Source of the DNA: Arthrobacter pascens
GTDB taxonomy: Bacteria > Actinomycetota > Actinomycetes > Actinomycetales > Micrococcaceae
Assembly (NCBI RefSeq): GCF_017052465.1
Contig: NZ_JAFHKT010000098.1
Span: 1 to 40,804 of the forward strand
Length of the DNA stretch: 40,804 nt
Direction of reading: 5' to 3'
In this document: one piece after another, positions 1 to 7,825 of the stretch
Numbering within the stretch: the first letter of the stretch is position 1
How the letters are laid out: each line of letters opens with the position of its first letter
Notes under the pieces: model-generated
What the model was told of the DNA's origin: nothing
The model's input: only the letters and a program-made list of their open reading frames with translations
Databases searched by the model: none
Translations under genes and position numbers: made by a program

Positions 1-1
1 C

Positions 2-178
2 CCGTGGGAATCCTCCTTCCGCGCCCTCACCGCCATCGGGTACACCGGCCCCATCTCCATCGAATGGGAGGACGCCCGCATGGACCGCCTCCACGGCGCC
101 CCCGAAGCCCTCGCCGCGCTCAAGAAGTTCGACTTCCCCGCAGCCCAGGGCAGTTTCGACGCCGCCTTCAGGCAGTAG
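2..178 (+). CDS. Sugar phosphate isomerase/epimerase, C-terminal fragment
   Basis: Open at the left edge in frame 2; the last 58 residues and a TAG stop are present. The segment contains GYTGPISIEWEDA and ends PAAQGSFDAAF, which I recognise as the C-terminus of actinobacterial xylose-isomerase-like TIM-barrel sugar isomerases/epimerases (IolE/IolI relatives). The Glu in SIEWED would be the last metal ligand of such barrels. The N-terminal ~80% lies outside the window, so the substrate cannot be inferred. The stop is 4 bases before the GNAT start, which suggests co-transcription with it. Confidence 0.72.
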   Translation, partial: PWESSFRALTAIGYTGPISIEWEDARMDRLHGAPEALAALKKFDFPAAQGSFDAAFRQ

Positions 179-182
179 CCCG

Positions 183-719
183 ATGACGCACACCATCCGG
201 CAAGCAACAGCGGACGACGTCGGGCGGCTGGCTGAGCTGGCGGCCGTCACCTTTCCGCTGGCGTGCCCGCCGGCCTCCTCCCCCGAGGACATCGCGGCCC
301 ACCTTGCGGGCACGCTCAGCGAGCGCCACTTCCGCGCATACCTCGCCGACCCCGCGGTGACGGTGCTGGTGATCGACTCCGGCGGCGGCCTCCGCGGCTA
401 CAGTCTGCTCGTGAACAGGCCCGCCCTGGATCCGGACGTGGCCTCGGCGCTTACCGCGCTGCCCTCGGCGGAGCTCAGCAAATGCTACGTCCACCCTGAC
501 CACCACGGGCTCGGCGCCGCGGCTGACCTCATGCACGCCAGCATCGAGTCGGCCGCAGCCGCCGGGGCAAGGGGAATGTGGCTCGGCGTCAACAGCGAGA
601 ACACCAGGGCCATCCGGTTCTACGAAAAGTCAGGCTTCCGGAAGGTGGGGACCAAGTCCTTCCGGCTGGGAAGCGCTGTCGAACACGACTTCGTGATGGA
701 GCGGCCGCTGCGCGGCTAG
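183..719 (+). CDS. GNAT family N-acetyltransferase
   Basis: 178 residues, a typical single-domain GNAT length. The acetyl-CoA binding motif A is visible as YVHPDHHGLGAAADLM, in which HHGLGA stands in for the usual Q/RxxGxG/A, and motif B as NTRAIRFYEKSGFRKVG. It would transfer an acetyl group to an amine of a small molecule or protein; the acceptor is unknown. It follows the isomerase fragment by 4 bases. Its TAG stop shares the palindrome CTAG (716-719) with the stop of the convergent debranching-enzyme gene. Confidence 0.9.
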   Translation: MTHTIRQATADDVGRLAELAAVTFPLACPPASSPEDIAAHLAGTLSERHFRAYLADPAVTVLVIDSGGGLRGYSLLVNRPALDPDVASALTALPSAELSKCYVHPDHHGLGAAADLMHASIESAAAAGARGMWLGVNSENTRAIRFYEKSGFRKVGTKSFRLGSAVEHDFVMERPLRG

Positions 720-2848
720 TTGGCGAGGTCCTTGTAAAGCGGCAGGCGGGGGTCGCTCCGGAGCTTCAGTGCCGGCGGCAACCCCTCCACGCTTCCCTCC
801 CTGCCCCGGCCGTGGATGGTGATCCTGGAGCGGCCCAGGAGGACGTTATCTGCCCGGAAGTCGCCCATCCGGTCCGGAAGGATCGGTGCCAGGTGGACTT
901 CGTTCCGGGTGAAGTCGGGGTCAAAACGCAGCAGGATGCGGGCCAGCTGCACCGGTGCCGCGGCCGCCCACGCCTGTGGGGAGCACGCCGTCGGGTATGG
1001 CACCGGTTCCGGGAAGTCGCTCCGGTCAAACCCGCAGAACAGCTCCGGAAGCTGCCCGCCAAAATGGGCCGCCGCCGCAAAGAGCCCGCTGGCAATCCGG
1101 CTGGCCTCGTCCACGAAGCCGTACCGCATGAGCCCGGTGGCCACGAGCGCGCTGTCGTGCGGCCACACCGAACCGTTGTGGTAGCTGACGGGGTTGTACG
1201 CGCCCATGTCCGAGGCCAGCGTCCGGATGCCCCAGCCCGTAAACATCTCCGGCGACATCAGGTGCTCCGCGACCATCGGAGCCTTGTCCTCGTCGACGAG
1301 CCCGACCCAGAGACAGTGGCCCATGTTGGATGCGCACGAGTCAACCTGCTGCTTGTCCTTGTCCAGGGCGATGGCGTAATAGCCCTTGTCGGGCATCCAG
1401 AACCGCTCGTTGAAGGACGCCTTGAGGCGTGCAGCGCGCCCGGCCCAGTGGCGTTCCAGGGAATCGTCGCCGGTCCAGCGGGCCAGCAGCGACCGTGCCA
1501 CGTAGGCGGCGTACACGTAGCCCTGGACCTCGCACAGCGCGATCGGCGGCTCAGCCATCCTGCCGTCGGCGAAATTGATCCCGTCCCACGAGTCCTTCCA
1601 TCCCTGGTTTAGCAGTCCGTGGGGGTTGGGCCTCAGGTACTCCACAAAGCCGTCACCGTCGCCGTCCCCGTAGTGCTCGATCCATTCCAGGGCACGATCC
1701 GCATGCGGCAGCAGCGAATCAATGATGTCCTCGCCGAGGCCCCAACGGCTGAGCTCCCCCAGGACGGCGACGAACAGCGGGGTGGCGTCCGCGGTGCCGT
1801 AGTACGCCGTGCCACCCAGCGCAAGGCCGGCATTGATGCCAAACCTCACCTCGTGCGGGATCCGCCCCGGCTCTTCCTCAGAATCCGGATCCACCTTTGT
1901 CCCCTGGATCCCGGCCAGGGTCTGCAGCGTCCCGGCGGCCAGGTTGGGGTCGACCAGCAGCGACATGTAGGCAGACAGCAGGGAATCCCGGCCGAAGAGC
2001 GCCATGAACCAGGGGGCGCCGGCGGCAACCGCAGCCCGGTCAGGGTGGGCATCGTCGAATATCCGCAGGGAACCCAGATCCTTCTGGCTGCGGTCCAGCA
2101 CATTTTGAACGTTCCGGTCCATGACGGTCACCCGCGGCACATGCTCCTCCCATGCCAGGTGCCTCTTGACGCCCATCCGGTGGTGCGGAGGCGAGGCCTC
2201 GGAAAAGGGCTCCTCCGGCCCCACCCCATTGATCAGTGGAACCGCAATGACGGCGGTGGACCATTGTCCCCTGGCCGGAATCTCCACCCGGAAAGCCAGT
2301 GCATCCTCGCGGACCAGGGCCCCCGCTGCGCGGATGGCCACGCCCCGGCGCTGGCCGTTGCGCTCGGCTTCGATATGGAGCTCGGCGCCCTGGACCGACC
2401 TGCGGGTAACGGCACCGGTGGGCGCCCTGCCGCCCTTGACGTCAAAGAGGTCCGCCATGTCGGCCTCGACGCTCAGCTCGATGTCACAGTCGGCCGGCTC
2501 AGACGAGTAATTGATGAGGGTAATGTCATCCCGAAGGCCGGGTCCTATGTGCCGCTGGTGCCGGACCACCAGCGGGCTGTCGAACCTGCCGTCCGGCCAG
2601 CGCGCCCTGCCAACGAAGGTGGCCTGGAAAGCCCTGGGCGTCTGGGCCCCCAGCGGCTCGCGAAGGGACCCGTTGACCCGGAGCATCCAGCGGGAAATTA
2701 CCCGTGTGTCCTGGTAGAAGACCCCTTGTGAGCCGCCGGGAATGATGTCGCCATTGTGGGAGGAGATGCAGAACGAGGACCCTTCGACCACGGTGACCGC
2801 GCCGGCTTCGGAGGGGCCCGCCTCCGTGTCGGCATTCCAGGCGTTCAT
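716..2848 (-). CDS. Glycogen debranching / amylo-alpha-1,6-glucosidase family protein
   Basis: 710 residues. The N-terminal part (~1-230) looks like the GDE N-terminal bis domain (VVEGSSFCISSHNGDI, QGVFYQDTRVISRW) and the rest like an (alpha/alpha)6 glucosidase domain with WFMALFGRDSLLSAYM, NQGWKDSWDGI and YPTACSPQAWAAAAP. Such proteins hydrolyse alpha-glucosidic bonds in glycogen-like or trehalose-linked oligosaccharides, probably in the cytoplasm since no signal peptide is seen. Start ATG 2848 is preceded by AAGGGA. It lies 36 bp downstream of a GT4 glycosyltransferase on the same strand, a pairing that suggests one alpha-glucan operon. Confidence 0.87.
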   Translation of the reverse strand: MNAWNADTEAGPSEAGAVTVVEGSSFCISSHNGDIIPGGSQGVFYQDTRVISRWMLRVNGSLREPLGAQTPRAFQATFVGRARWPDGRFDSPLVVRHQRHIGPGLRDDITLINYSSEPADCDIELSVEADMADLFDVKGGRAPTGAVTRRSVQGAELHIEAERNGQRRGVAIRAAGALVREDALAFRVEIPARGQWSTAVIAVPLINGVGPEEPFSEASPPHHRMGVKRHLAWEEHVPRVTVMDRNVQNVLDRSQKDLGSLRIFDDAHPDRAAVAAGAPWFMALFGRDSLLSAYMSLLVDPNLAAGTLQTLAGIQGTKVDPDSEEEPGRIPHEVRFGINAGLALGGTAYYGTADATPLFVAVLGELSRWGLGEDIIDSLLPHADRALEWIEHYGDGDGDGFVEYLRPNPHGLLNQGWKDSWDGINFADGRMAEPPIALCEVQGYVYAAYVARSLLARWTGDDSLERHWAGRAARLKASFNERFWMPDKGYYAIALDKDKQQVDSCASNMGHCLWVGLVDEDKAPMVAEHLMSPEMFTGWGIRTLASDMGAYNPVSYHNGSVWPHDSALVATGLMRYGFVDEASRIASGLFAAAAHFGGQLPELFCGFDRSDFPEPVPYPTACSPQAWAAAAPVQLARILLRFDPDFTRNEVHLAPILPDRMGDFRADNVLLGRSRITIHGRGREGSVEGLPPALKLRSDPRLPLYKDLAN

Positions 2849-2884
2849 GGGCTGGTCCCTTCCCTTGTACAGGCGCGGCCGGGG

Positions 2885-3973
2885 TCAGGTGCCCGGCGCC
2901 AGCGAATCGTGTATCTGATTCTCATGCACTGTGCCCGGATCGGGAACCCCGAAAGGCAACTTCTGCCCAAGCAGCCGGGTGAACAGATCCAGGTGGTCCG
3001 CGACCATCCGCTCCGAGCTGAACCGTTCCGCAACGGAGGCGCGGCAGGCCGCCCTGCTGAGCTCTTCGGCCCGGAGCAACAGATCCGGCAGCTCGTCCAG
3101 CGAGGACAGGTAGCCGGTGGATCCGTGCTCCACCACTTCGGGTGCGGCGCCAACGGGAGTGCCTATGACGGGGGTTCCCGTGGCCAGAGCTTCGATCATC
3201 ACCAGCCCGAAAGGCTCGGACCACTGGATGGGGTTCAGGAAGGCGAAGGCCTCGCCCATCAGCGCGTACTTTTCGGCGTTCGCCAGCTCGCCAATAAATT
3301 CCTCGTTGGGCCCCATGAGCGGCTCGATAACCTCCCGGAAGTATCGCATTTCCTCGGGTTCGCGGATTTTTGCCGCAAGGCGCAGCGGGACTCCGGCCTT
3401 CCGGGCGATGGCGATCGCTTGGGCTGGACCCTTGTCCGGGGACATCCGTCCCACAAAGCACGCGTAGCCTCCCTGCCCGCTGCCTGTGGGGACGGCCGCC
3501 AGGTCCATCCCATGATGGATGACCCGGGCAACCGGAACGTCCGGCGCATGGCTGACCTGGTCGCGGGAAATGGCGACAATGCTCGCGGTCTTGCCGATGG
3601 CCCGGTAAACGTCCACCGCCGACGGCGTCAGCTGGCAATGGATGGTTGTGACCACCGGCACCGAGGCCGGACGGTGCGGATACAACGGGCCGGCCATCGT
3701 GTGATCGTGGATGATGTCCACTCCCCGCATGCCCCGGTAAGCGCGGATCACGTGACTCAGTTCCGAAAGCGTGAACCCCAGTTCGGCCGGTTCGGCCTGC
3801 CGCATGTCCGGGACCCGGGGAACAGGACATTCGCTGTCCGACGGGGCAGCCAAGACCACCTCGTGGCCGGCATCAGCAAAGCCGCGGGCAAGGCTGTCCA
3901 CCACCCTCTCGGTCCCACCGTAAGCGGGCGGTGGAACCGGAATCCAGGGTGCTGCAATTAGTCCTATCCGCAT
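2885..3973 (-). CDS. Glycosyltransferase family 4 protein
   Basis: 362 residues from ATG 3973, chosen because GGGAGG lies 7-8 bases upstream and the protein then begins MRIGLIAAPW, the normal first beta-strand of a GT-B fold; an upstream in-frame start would add 26 unlikely residues. Motifs seen are PPPAYGGTERVVDSLARGFADAGHEV (in part), VARVIHHGMDL, YACFVGRMSPDKGPAQAI and SEPFGLVMIEALATGTPVIG with the ExFGxxxxE nucleotide-sugar site. It should transfer a sugar from an NDP-sugar in the cytoplasm. It probably heads an operon with the debranching-type glucosidase. Confidence 0.9.
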   Translation of the reverse strand: MRIGLIAAPWIPVPPPAYGGTERVVDSLARGFADAGHEVVLAAPSDSECPVPRVPDMRQAEPAELGFTLSELSHVIRAYRGMRGVDIIHDHTMAGPLYPHRPASVPVVTTIHCQLTPSAVDVYRAIGKTASIVAISRDQVSHAPDVPVARVIHHGMDLAAVPTGSGQGGYACFVGRMSPDKGPAQAIAIARKAGVPLRLAAKIREPEEMRYFREVIEPLMGPNEEFIGELANAEKYALMGEAFAFLNPIQWSEPFGLVMIEALATGTPVIGTPVGAAPEVVEHGSTGYLSSLDELPDLLLRAEELSRAACRASVAERFSSERMVADHLDLFTRLLGQKLPFGVPDPGTVHENQIHDSLAPGT

Positions 3974-4036
3974 GCCTGGCCTCCCAGCCCGCAGGCAGGA
4001 TGCTTCCGCACAACGGTAGAAGCGCCTGCCTGGCGC

Positions 4037-4070
4037 CTCGTGGTCAACCACGAGTATGTTCGGACGAACA
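4037..4070. promoter_or_regulatory. Two adjacent inverted repeats upstream of the GT4 gene
   Basis: CTCGTGGT-CA-ACCACGAG (4037-4054) is followed at once by TGTTCG-GA-CGAACA (4057-4070), both perfect-armed. They lie 64-97 bases upstream of the GT4 start, between divergently oriented genes. Such paired palindromes are typical operator material for a sugar-responsive repressor, but no regulator gene is adjacent, so this is inference. Confidence 0.35.
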
Positions 4071-4215
4071 CCATCCGACGGCTGACTTCATAACCTATGT
4101 CAAACGATAGGATCCCCGGTGCCGCCGGGCAAGACCGCCCGCCTTCAGGTTGGCTGTGGCCTAACCGACACCGCCGCTGAGGAATGCCACAGCTCGGGTG
4201 GAGGTTGTGGCAGGC

Positions 4216-4944
4216 ATGAAGATTGAAATCTGGTCAGACGTCGCGTGCCCCTGGTGCTACATCGGCAAACGGCGCTTCGAGGCCGCCCTGGCCGAGTTCC
4301 CCCACCGCGATGCCGTGGAGGTGCAGTGGCGCAGCTACCAGCTGGATCCGTCCCTGCCCGAACACTACGACGGCACCGAACTCGACTACCTCAGCACCCG
4401 CAAAGGCATGGCCCCCGAACAGGTTTCTCAGATGTTTGACCACGTGGCGGCGCAAGCCAGGGGTGAGGGGCTCGACTACCGGTTCGACGCCGTCGTGGTC
4501 GCCAACAGCTTCACCGCCCACCGGCTGATCCATCTGGCGGCCGCGCACGGGAAGCAGGACGCCGCCAAGGAGCGGCTGCTCAGCGATCACTTCGAGCACG
4601 GCCAGGACATCGGCAGCCGCGATTACCTCACCGGGCTCGGCGGGGAACTGGGTCTCGACGCCGGCGCGGTGGCCGAGCTGTTCACCTCCGACAAGTACGC
4701 CGACGACGTCCGCCAGGACTTTGCCGAAGCGCGCGCGCTGGGCATCAGCGGGGTCCCCTTCTTCGTGATTGACCGGAAATTCGGTCTCTCCGGGGCCCAG
4801 CCCTCGGCAACTTTCAGCGTGGCCCTTGAACAGGCCTGGCAGGACGCCCATCCGCTGGCCATGGTCAACGCCGGCGGCCCCGGAACTGAGGACGGCACAG
4901 AGAAGGACGGCGGGGCGTGCGGGCCGCAGGGCTGCGCCGTCTGA
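4216..4944 (+). CDS. DsbA family oxidoreductase (FrnE-like)
   Basis: 242 residues from ATG 4216, which has GGAGG 11 bases upstream; a GTG at 4198 is an alternative. The thioredoxin-fold opening KIEIWSDVACPWCYIGKRRF carries the CPWC redox motif, and GVPFFVIDRKFGLSGAQP is the cis-Pro region of DsbA/2-hydroxychromene-2-carboxylate isomerase-like proteins. There is no signal peptide, so it should act in the cytoplasm as a thiol-disulfide oxidoreductase, as FrnE proteins do. The C-terminus ends GGACGPQGCAV, a second Cys pair often present in this family. Confidence 0.9.
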   Translation: MKIEIWSDVACPWCYIGKRRFEAALAEFPHRDAVEVQWRSYQLDPSLPEHYDGTELDYLSTRKGMAPEQVSQMFDHVAAQARGEGLDYRFDAVVVANSFTAHRLIHLAAAHGKQDAAKERLLSDHFEHGQDIGSRDYLTGLGGELGLDAGAVAELFTSDKYADDVRQDFAEARALGISGVPFFVIDRKFGLSGAQPSATFSVALEQAWQDAHPLAMVNAGGPGTEDGTEKDGGACGPQGCAV

Positions 4945-4956
4945 CGTTGCGGTTTT

Positions 4957-4978
4957 GGGCGGCCAACGCGCGCCGCCC
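4957..4978 (+). terminator. Possible terminator hairpin after the DsbA-like gene
   Basis: GGGCGGC (4957-4963) pairs with GCCGCCC (4972-4978) around an 8-base loop, 12 bases after the stop. No U-tract follows, so it would be weak or Rho-assisted. Confidence 0.35.
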
Positions 4979-5040
4979 CACGGCACACTAGCGGCGCAAA
5001 ACGTGCACAAAACCCGCAGGGGTTTACTGACAGAGCGCGG

Positions 5041-5046
5041 TAAAGT
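5041..5046 (+). promoter_or_regulatory. -10-like hexamer TAAAGT, possible leaderless promoter for the TetR gene
   Basis: TAAAGT ends six bases before ATG 5053, so a normal start distance would place +1 at or next to the start codon. No convincing Shine-Dalgarno lies in front of this ATG, and no clear -35 is seen. The same hexamer lies in front of the SRP RNA. Confidence 0.4.
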
Positions 5047-5052
5047 GTGCGT

Positions 5053-5682
5053 ATGCCACGGATTTCGGCCCCCAGCAATGCTGCGCAGCGCGCCGAGACC
5101 CAGCGCCGCATACTCACTGCCTTTGGCGAACTTCTCTTCACGCACGGGCTGCCCGGGCTGACCATGACGGACGTGGCCCGCCATGCAGGCATCGGGCGCA
5201 CGGCCGTGTACAACTACTATGCGGACATCGAAGAGCTGCTCATTTCCTATGCGCTGGTTGAAACGGAGCGTTTCCTCGCGGAACTGAGGGAATCCCTGAA
5301 CCTGCTGGAGAACCCGGTGGACCGGCTGGCGCTCTATGTGCGCTCCCAGGTGGAGGACCTCAGCCGCCGCCACCTTCCACCCGGCCCGGCCATGGGCGCC
5401 GTGCTCTCCCCTGCGTCCTTCGCCAAGCTCGCCGACCACGTCGGTGGCCTCAGCGACCTCCTGCAGGACATCCTGCGCGAAGGCATGGACCAAGGCTACT
5501 TCCCCGTGGCGGACGTCCGGCAGCAGGCCCAGCTGATCCACGGAACCCTGTCCTCCAGCGCGGCCCGCAGCAGCGAGGAGACGGACGACCTGGAGGAACG
5601 GGTCTCCCGGACAGTGCGGTTCATCCAGTTGGGTGCCGGTGCGAGGTTCGACGACGGCGGCCGGCCCGTCCGCATGGCGTGA
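5053..5682 (+). CDS. TetR/AcrR family transcriptional regulator
   Basis: 209 residues from ATG 5053; a GTG two codons earlier is possible. The N-terminal HTH is clear: TQRRILTAFGELLFTHG, then LTMTDVARHAGIGRTAVYNYYADIEELL, the TetR recognition-helix signature (about residues 18-65). The C-terminal ~140 residues would form the ligand-binding and dimer domain. The target is not evident. The divergent or neighbouring candidates are the DsbA-like gene upstream and the convergent LytR_C gene downstream. Confidence 0.92.
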   Translation: MPRISAPSNAAQRAETQRRILTAFGELLFTHGLPGLTMTDVARHAGIGRTAVYNYYADIEELLISYALVETERFLAELRESLNLLENPVDRLALYVRSQVEDLSRRHLPPGPAMGAVLSPASFAKLADHVGGLSDLLQDILREGMDQGYFPVADVRQQAQLIHGTLSSSAARSSEETDDLEERVSRTVRFIQLGAGARFDDGGRPVRMA

Positions 5683-5706
5683 CCTCCCGCTGCTGCTGGC
5701 TAGCGG

Positions 5707-6381
5707 TCAGCCTTTGGCGCCCTGGGTGGGGACCACGGGCCACTGGCCGTCGTCGGCAATGCGACGGCTTTCCCGCGGGCACTCCAGCTTGCCTGGAGTC
5801 TGGTCCACCAGTTCCGGTTTGGCCAGGCCCCTGTAGTCGCCGGTGAGAATCACGTCAACGCTGGCATCGGAGCGCGCGTCCTGGAAATAGTCCGAACCCG
5901 GGAGGTTCCGCTGCACGGCGAAGGCCGCGGCCTGGCCTGCGGCGCCGGACACGATGGCTGCCACGCCGCGGTAGCCGGTTTCGATGTTGCCAACCTTGCC
6001 CATTGCAAATTTCCGGACCTTGAACTCGTTGGCTGCTGACTTCGCCAGTCCGGCCCTGGTGGTGGCGTTGAAGACATTGACGGTGACCTTGGCGTGCGGC
6101 GTGTAGTCGAAGGTCGTGGCGGGGCACGCGGACGCCTGCACCTCGGTGTTTTCCGTCCCGGGAAATTTGATTTGTCCGTTCATGATCGCCACAGCTCCCA
6201 TGACGCTCGTAACAATCAGCCCGAGGAGCATGAACAGCACCACGCCGTGCAGGATTTTCCGGCGCAGCTTTCGGGAGTGGTCGGCCGCCTCGTCGTCGGG
6301 CACGAACGTGGCACGGAGCTCAGGACCTGTGATGACGCGGTGCCCATGCAGAACCGTGACGTCCTTGGGTTTTCTAGCCAT
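5707..6381 (-). CDS. LytR C-terminal domain membrane protein
   Basis: 224 residues. A basic N-terminus is followed by one membrane span (about residues 45-67, ILHGVVLFMLLGLIVTSVMG) and an extracytoplasmic LytR_C domain (VTVNVFNATTRAGLAKSAAN ... NLPGSDYFQDARSDASVDVILTGDY). In this family the domain occurs alone or fused to LytR-CpsA-Psr cell-wall ligases; here the ligase domain is absent. A role at the cell wall is likely but unspecified. The start overlaps the end of the upstream small gene by 8 bp, so the two are translationally linked. Confidence 0.85.
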   Translation of the reverse strand: MARKPKDVTVLHGHRVITGPELRATFVPDDEAADHSRKLRRKILHGVVLFMLLGLIVTSVMGAVAIMNGQIKFPGTENTEVQASACPATTFDYTPHAKVTVNVFNATTRAGLAKSAANEFKVRKFAMGKVGNIETGYRGVAAIVSGAAGQAAAFAVQRNLPGSDYFQDARSDASVDVILTGDYRGLAKPELVDQTPGKLECPRESRRIADDGQWPVVPTQGAKG

Positions 6382-6673
6382 CGATCACCAACACCCGGGC
6401 GTGGATGGCGGTGCGCTGGTGGAGCGCGGTGCGGACAGCCCGGTGGAGACCGTCCTCGAGGTAGAGCGTTCCCTTGTACTGCACCACATGCGGGAAAAGG
6501 TCGCCGAAAAAGGTGGAATCCTCGGCCAGCAGGGCTTCGAGGTCCAGGGTCCGCTTGGTGGTCACAAGTTCATCCAGCCGCACCGGCCGTGGCGGCAGCG
6601 CGGCCCAGTCCTTGGGCGTGCTGTAACCATGGTCGGGGTAAGGGCGTCCCTCGCCCACAGCTTTGAATATCAC
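6374..6673 (-). CDS. Conserved small actinobacterial protein, ParB-like motif (often labelled VapB-like)
   Basis: 99 residues with a GTG start at 6673. The visible pattern is VRLDELVTTKRTLDLEALL followed by YLEDGLHRAVRTALHQRTAIHARVLVI. That order (substrate-defining strand, then xxDGxHRxxA, then a strand) resembles the ParB/sulfiredoxin-type nucleotide-binding fold. I recall close homologues being named type II toxin-antitoxin VapB antitoxins, but no toxin gene adjoins it; the partner here is the LytR_C gene with an 8-bp overlap. The function is unknown. A TAGGCT hexamer lies exactly six bases upstream of the start. Confidence 0.72.
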   Translation of the reverse strand: MIFKAVGEGRPYPDHGYSTPKDWAALPPRPVRLDELVTTKRTLDLEALLAEDSTFFGDLFPHVVQYKGTLYLEDGLHRAVRTALHQRTAIHARVLVIDG

Positions 6674-6679
6674 GTTGCA

Positions 6680-6685
6680 AGCCTA
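6680..6685 (-). promoter_or_regulatory. -10-like hexamer TAGGCT, possible leaderless promoter
   Basis: On the minus strand TAGGCT is followed by six bases (TGCAAC) and GTG 6673. It is identical in sequence and spacing to the sites before 36767 and 38316. Confidence 0.45.
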
Positions 6686-6808
6686 AGCACCTTGCCTGTT
6701 CTAGGGAATGTGGATCGGGTCCCGGATCGAGGTTGTAGCCAAACAGTAACCATGAGTCACATGCGGGGCACTCGCGTCCCCCTGGGGCGCCGCGGGGGCG
6801 GCGGCTGA

Positions 6809-6814
6809 CAGAAT
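6809..6814 (+). promoter_or_regulatory. -10-like hexamer CAGAAT before the HAD gene
   Basis: CAGAAT ends six bases before ATG 6821. GGAG is also present between the hexamer and the ATG, so translation could be leaderless or use a very short leader. Confidence 0.35.
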
Positions 6815-6820
6815 GGAGCC

Positions 6821-7753
6821 ATGACTGCTCCTCCCGCGAATGCCACCGCTGCCGCCTTCGGCTCCCACACGCCGTCGGCCCCGGCCCTTGCCCTCCTCCT
6901 GGACGTCGACGGCCCGGTCGCCAGTCCCGTCACCCGCGATGTGAAGCCCGGCATCATCGCCGATCTGGTGGCCCTTGCGACAGCCGGGGTACCGGTCATC
7001 TTCAACACGGGCCGCTCCGACGCCTTCATCCGGGAGCAGGTCATGGAGCCGATGATCGCAGCGGGCATGCCGAGCGGCACCCTGATCCATGCCATTTGTG
7101 AAAAGGGCGCCGTCTGGTTCAGCTACACCGCCGCCGGCGCCGGACCCGTCCACGTGGACCGTGAACTGGCTGTGCCCGCAGCCTACGGTGACGACGTCCG
7201 CCGGATGGTGGCTGAGGACTACTCCTCGCACATGTTCTTCGATGAAACGAAGCGCGCCATGGTCTCGGTTGAACAGCACATCGAGGTGCCGAACAGCGAG
7301 TACCTCGCCGAGCAGCGGCTCTTCGATGCAGAAGCCATGGAACTGATGCAGCGGCACGGCCTGGGTGTCGTTCGCCTGGACCACCACGCACCCAATTCCG
7401 ACGACGAGATCGACTACCGCGTGGACCCCACCATCATTTCCACGGACATCGAATCAGTACGGCTCGGCAAGGACCTGGGCGCCAGCCGTGCAGTGGAATT
7501 CCTGGCAGCACAGGGCATCACGCCGCAGGCCTGGCGGACCGTGGGTGATTCCCGCACGGACTACGCCATGGCCGACTGGCTGCACCACAACGACCACGCG
7601 GTCAAGCATGTGGATGTCCGGCCCGCGGACGGTGTGCCGGACAAGCCCTACGACATCCTCACGGCCGCCGACCTCGGCCTGGATGCTACGGTGATTCACG
7701 ACGACGCCGGTGCGGCTTTTCTCCGCAGGTGGCGCGAGGCGCTGGTGGGCTAA
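6821..7753 (+). CDS. HAD superfamily hydrolase
   Basis: 310 residues. Motif I is LLDVDGPVASP (D28-x-D30), with the small-residue run after DxD changed from the usual DGT to DGP. Motif II is IFNTGRS. Motif IV appears as VGDSRTDYAMADWL near residue 245. The cap between motifs II and IV makes this a Cof/trehalose-phosphatase-like (type II) HAD, expected to hydrolyse a small phosphate ester in the cytoplasm with Mg2+. The substrate is unknown. The gene stands alone between divergent and unrelated neighbours. Confidence 0.86.
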   Translation: MTAPPANATAAAFGSHTPSAPALALLLDVDGPVASPVTRDVKPGIIADLVALATAGVPVIFNTGRSDAFIREQVMEPMIAAGMPSGTLIHAICEKGAVWFSYTAAGAGPVHVDRELAVPAAYGDDVRRMVAEDYSSHMFFDETKRAMVSVEQHIEVPNSEYLAEQRLFDAEAMELMQRHGLGVVRLDHHAPNSDDEIDYRVDPTIISTDIESVRLGKDLGASRAVEFLAAQGITPQAWRTVGDSRTDYAMADWLHHNDHAVKHVDVRPADGVPDKPYDILTAADLGLDATVIHDDAGAAFLRRWREALVG

Positions 7754-7825
7754 GCCCCTGCCGCCGCTTTGCGGGCGGCCCGCTCCGCCGGCAAATTATC
7801 CTGCAGTTTTTTCGGCAGGACTATC

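Noticed and set aside
716..2848. Long plus-strand frames (578-1612, 1619-2731) opposite the debranching-enzyme gene
   Set aside because: They are antisense shadows of a well-conserved gene; their residues are Arg/Gly/Pro/Ala-rich with no motif.
4096..4103. TTGACA on the minus strand upstream of the GT4 gene as a -35
   Set aside because: No acceptable -10 lies 16-19 bases downstream.
6374..6673. Toxin-antitoxin module
   Set aside because: Despite the VapB-like label known for homologues, the only linked gene encodes a LytR_C membrane protein, not a PIN-domain toxin.
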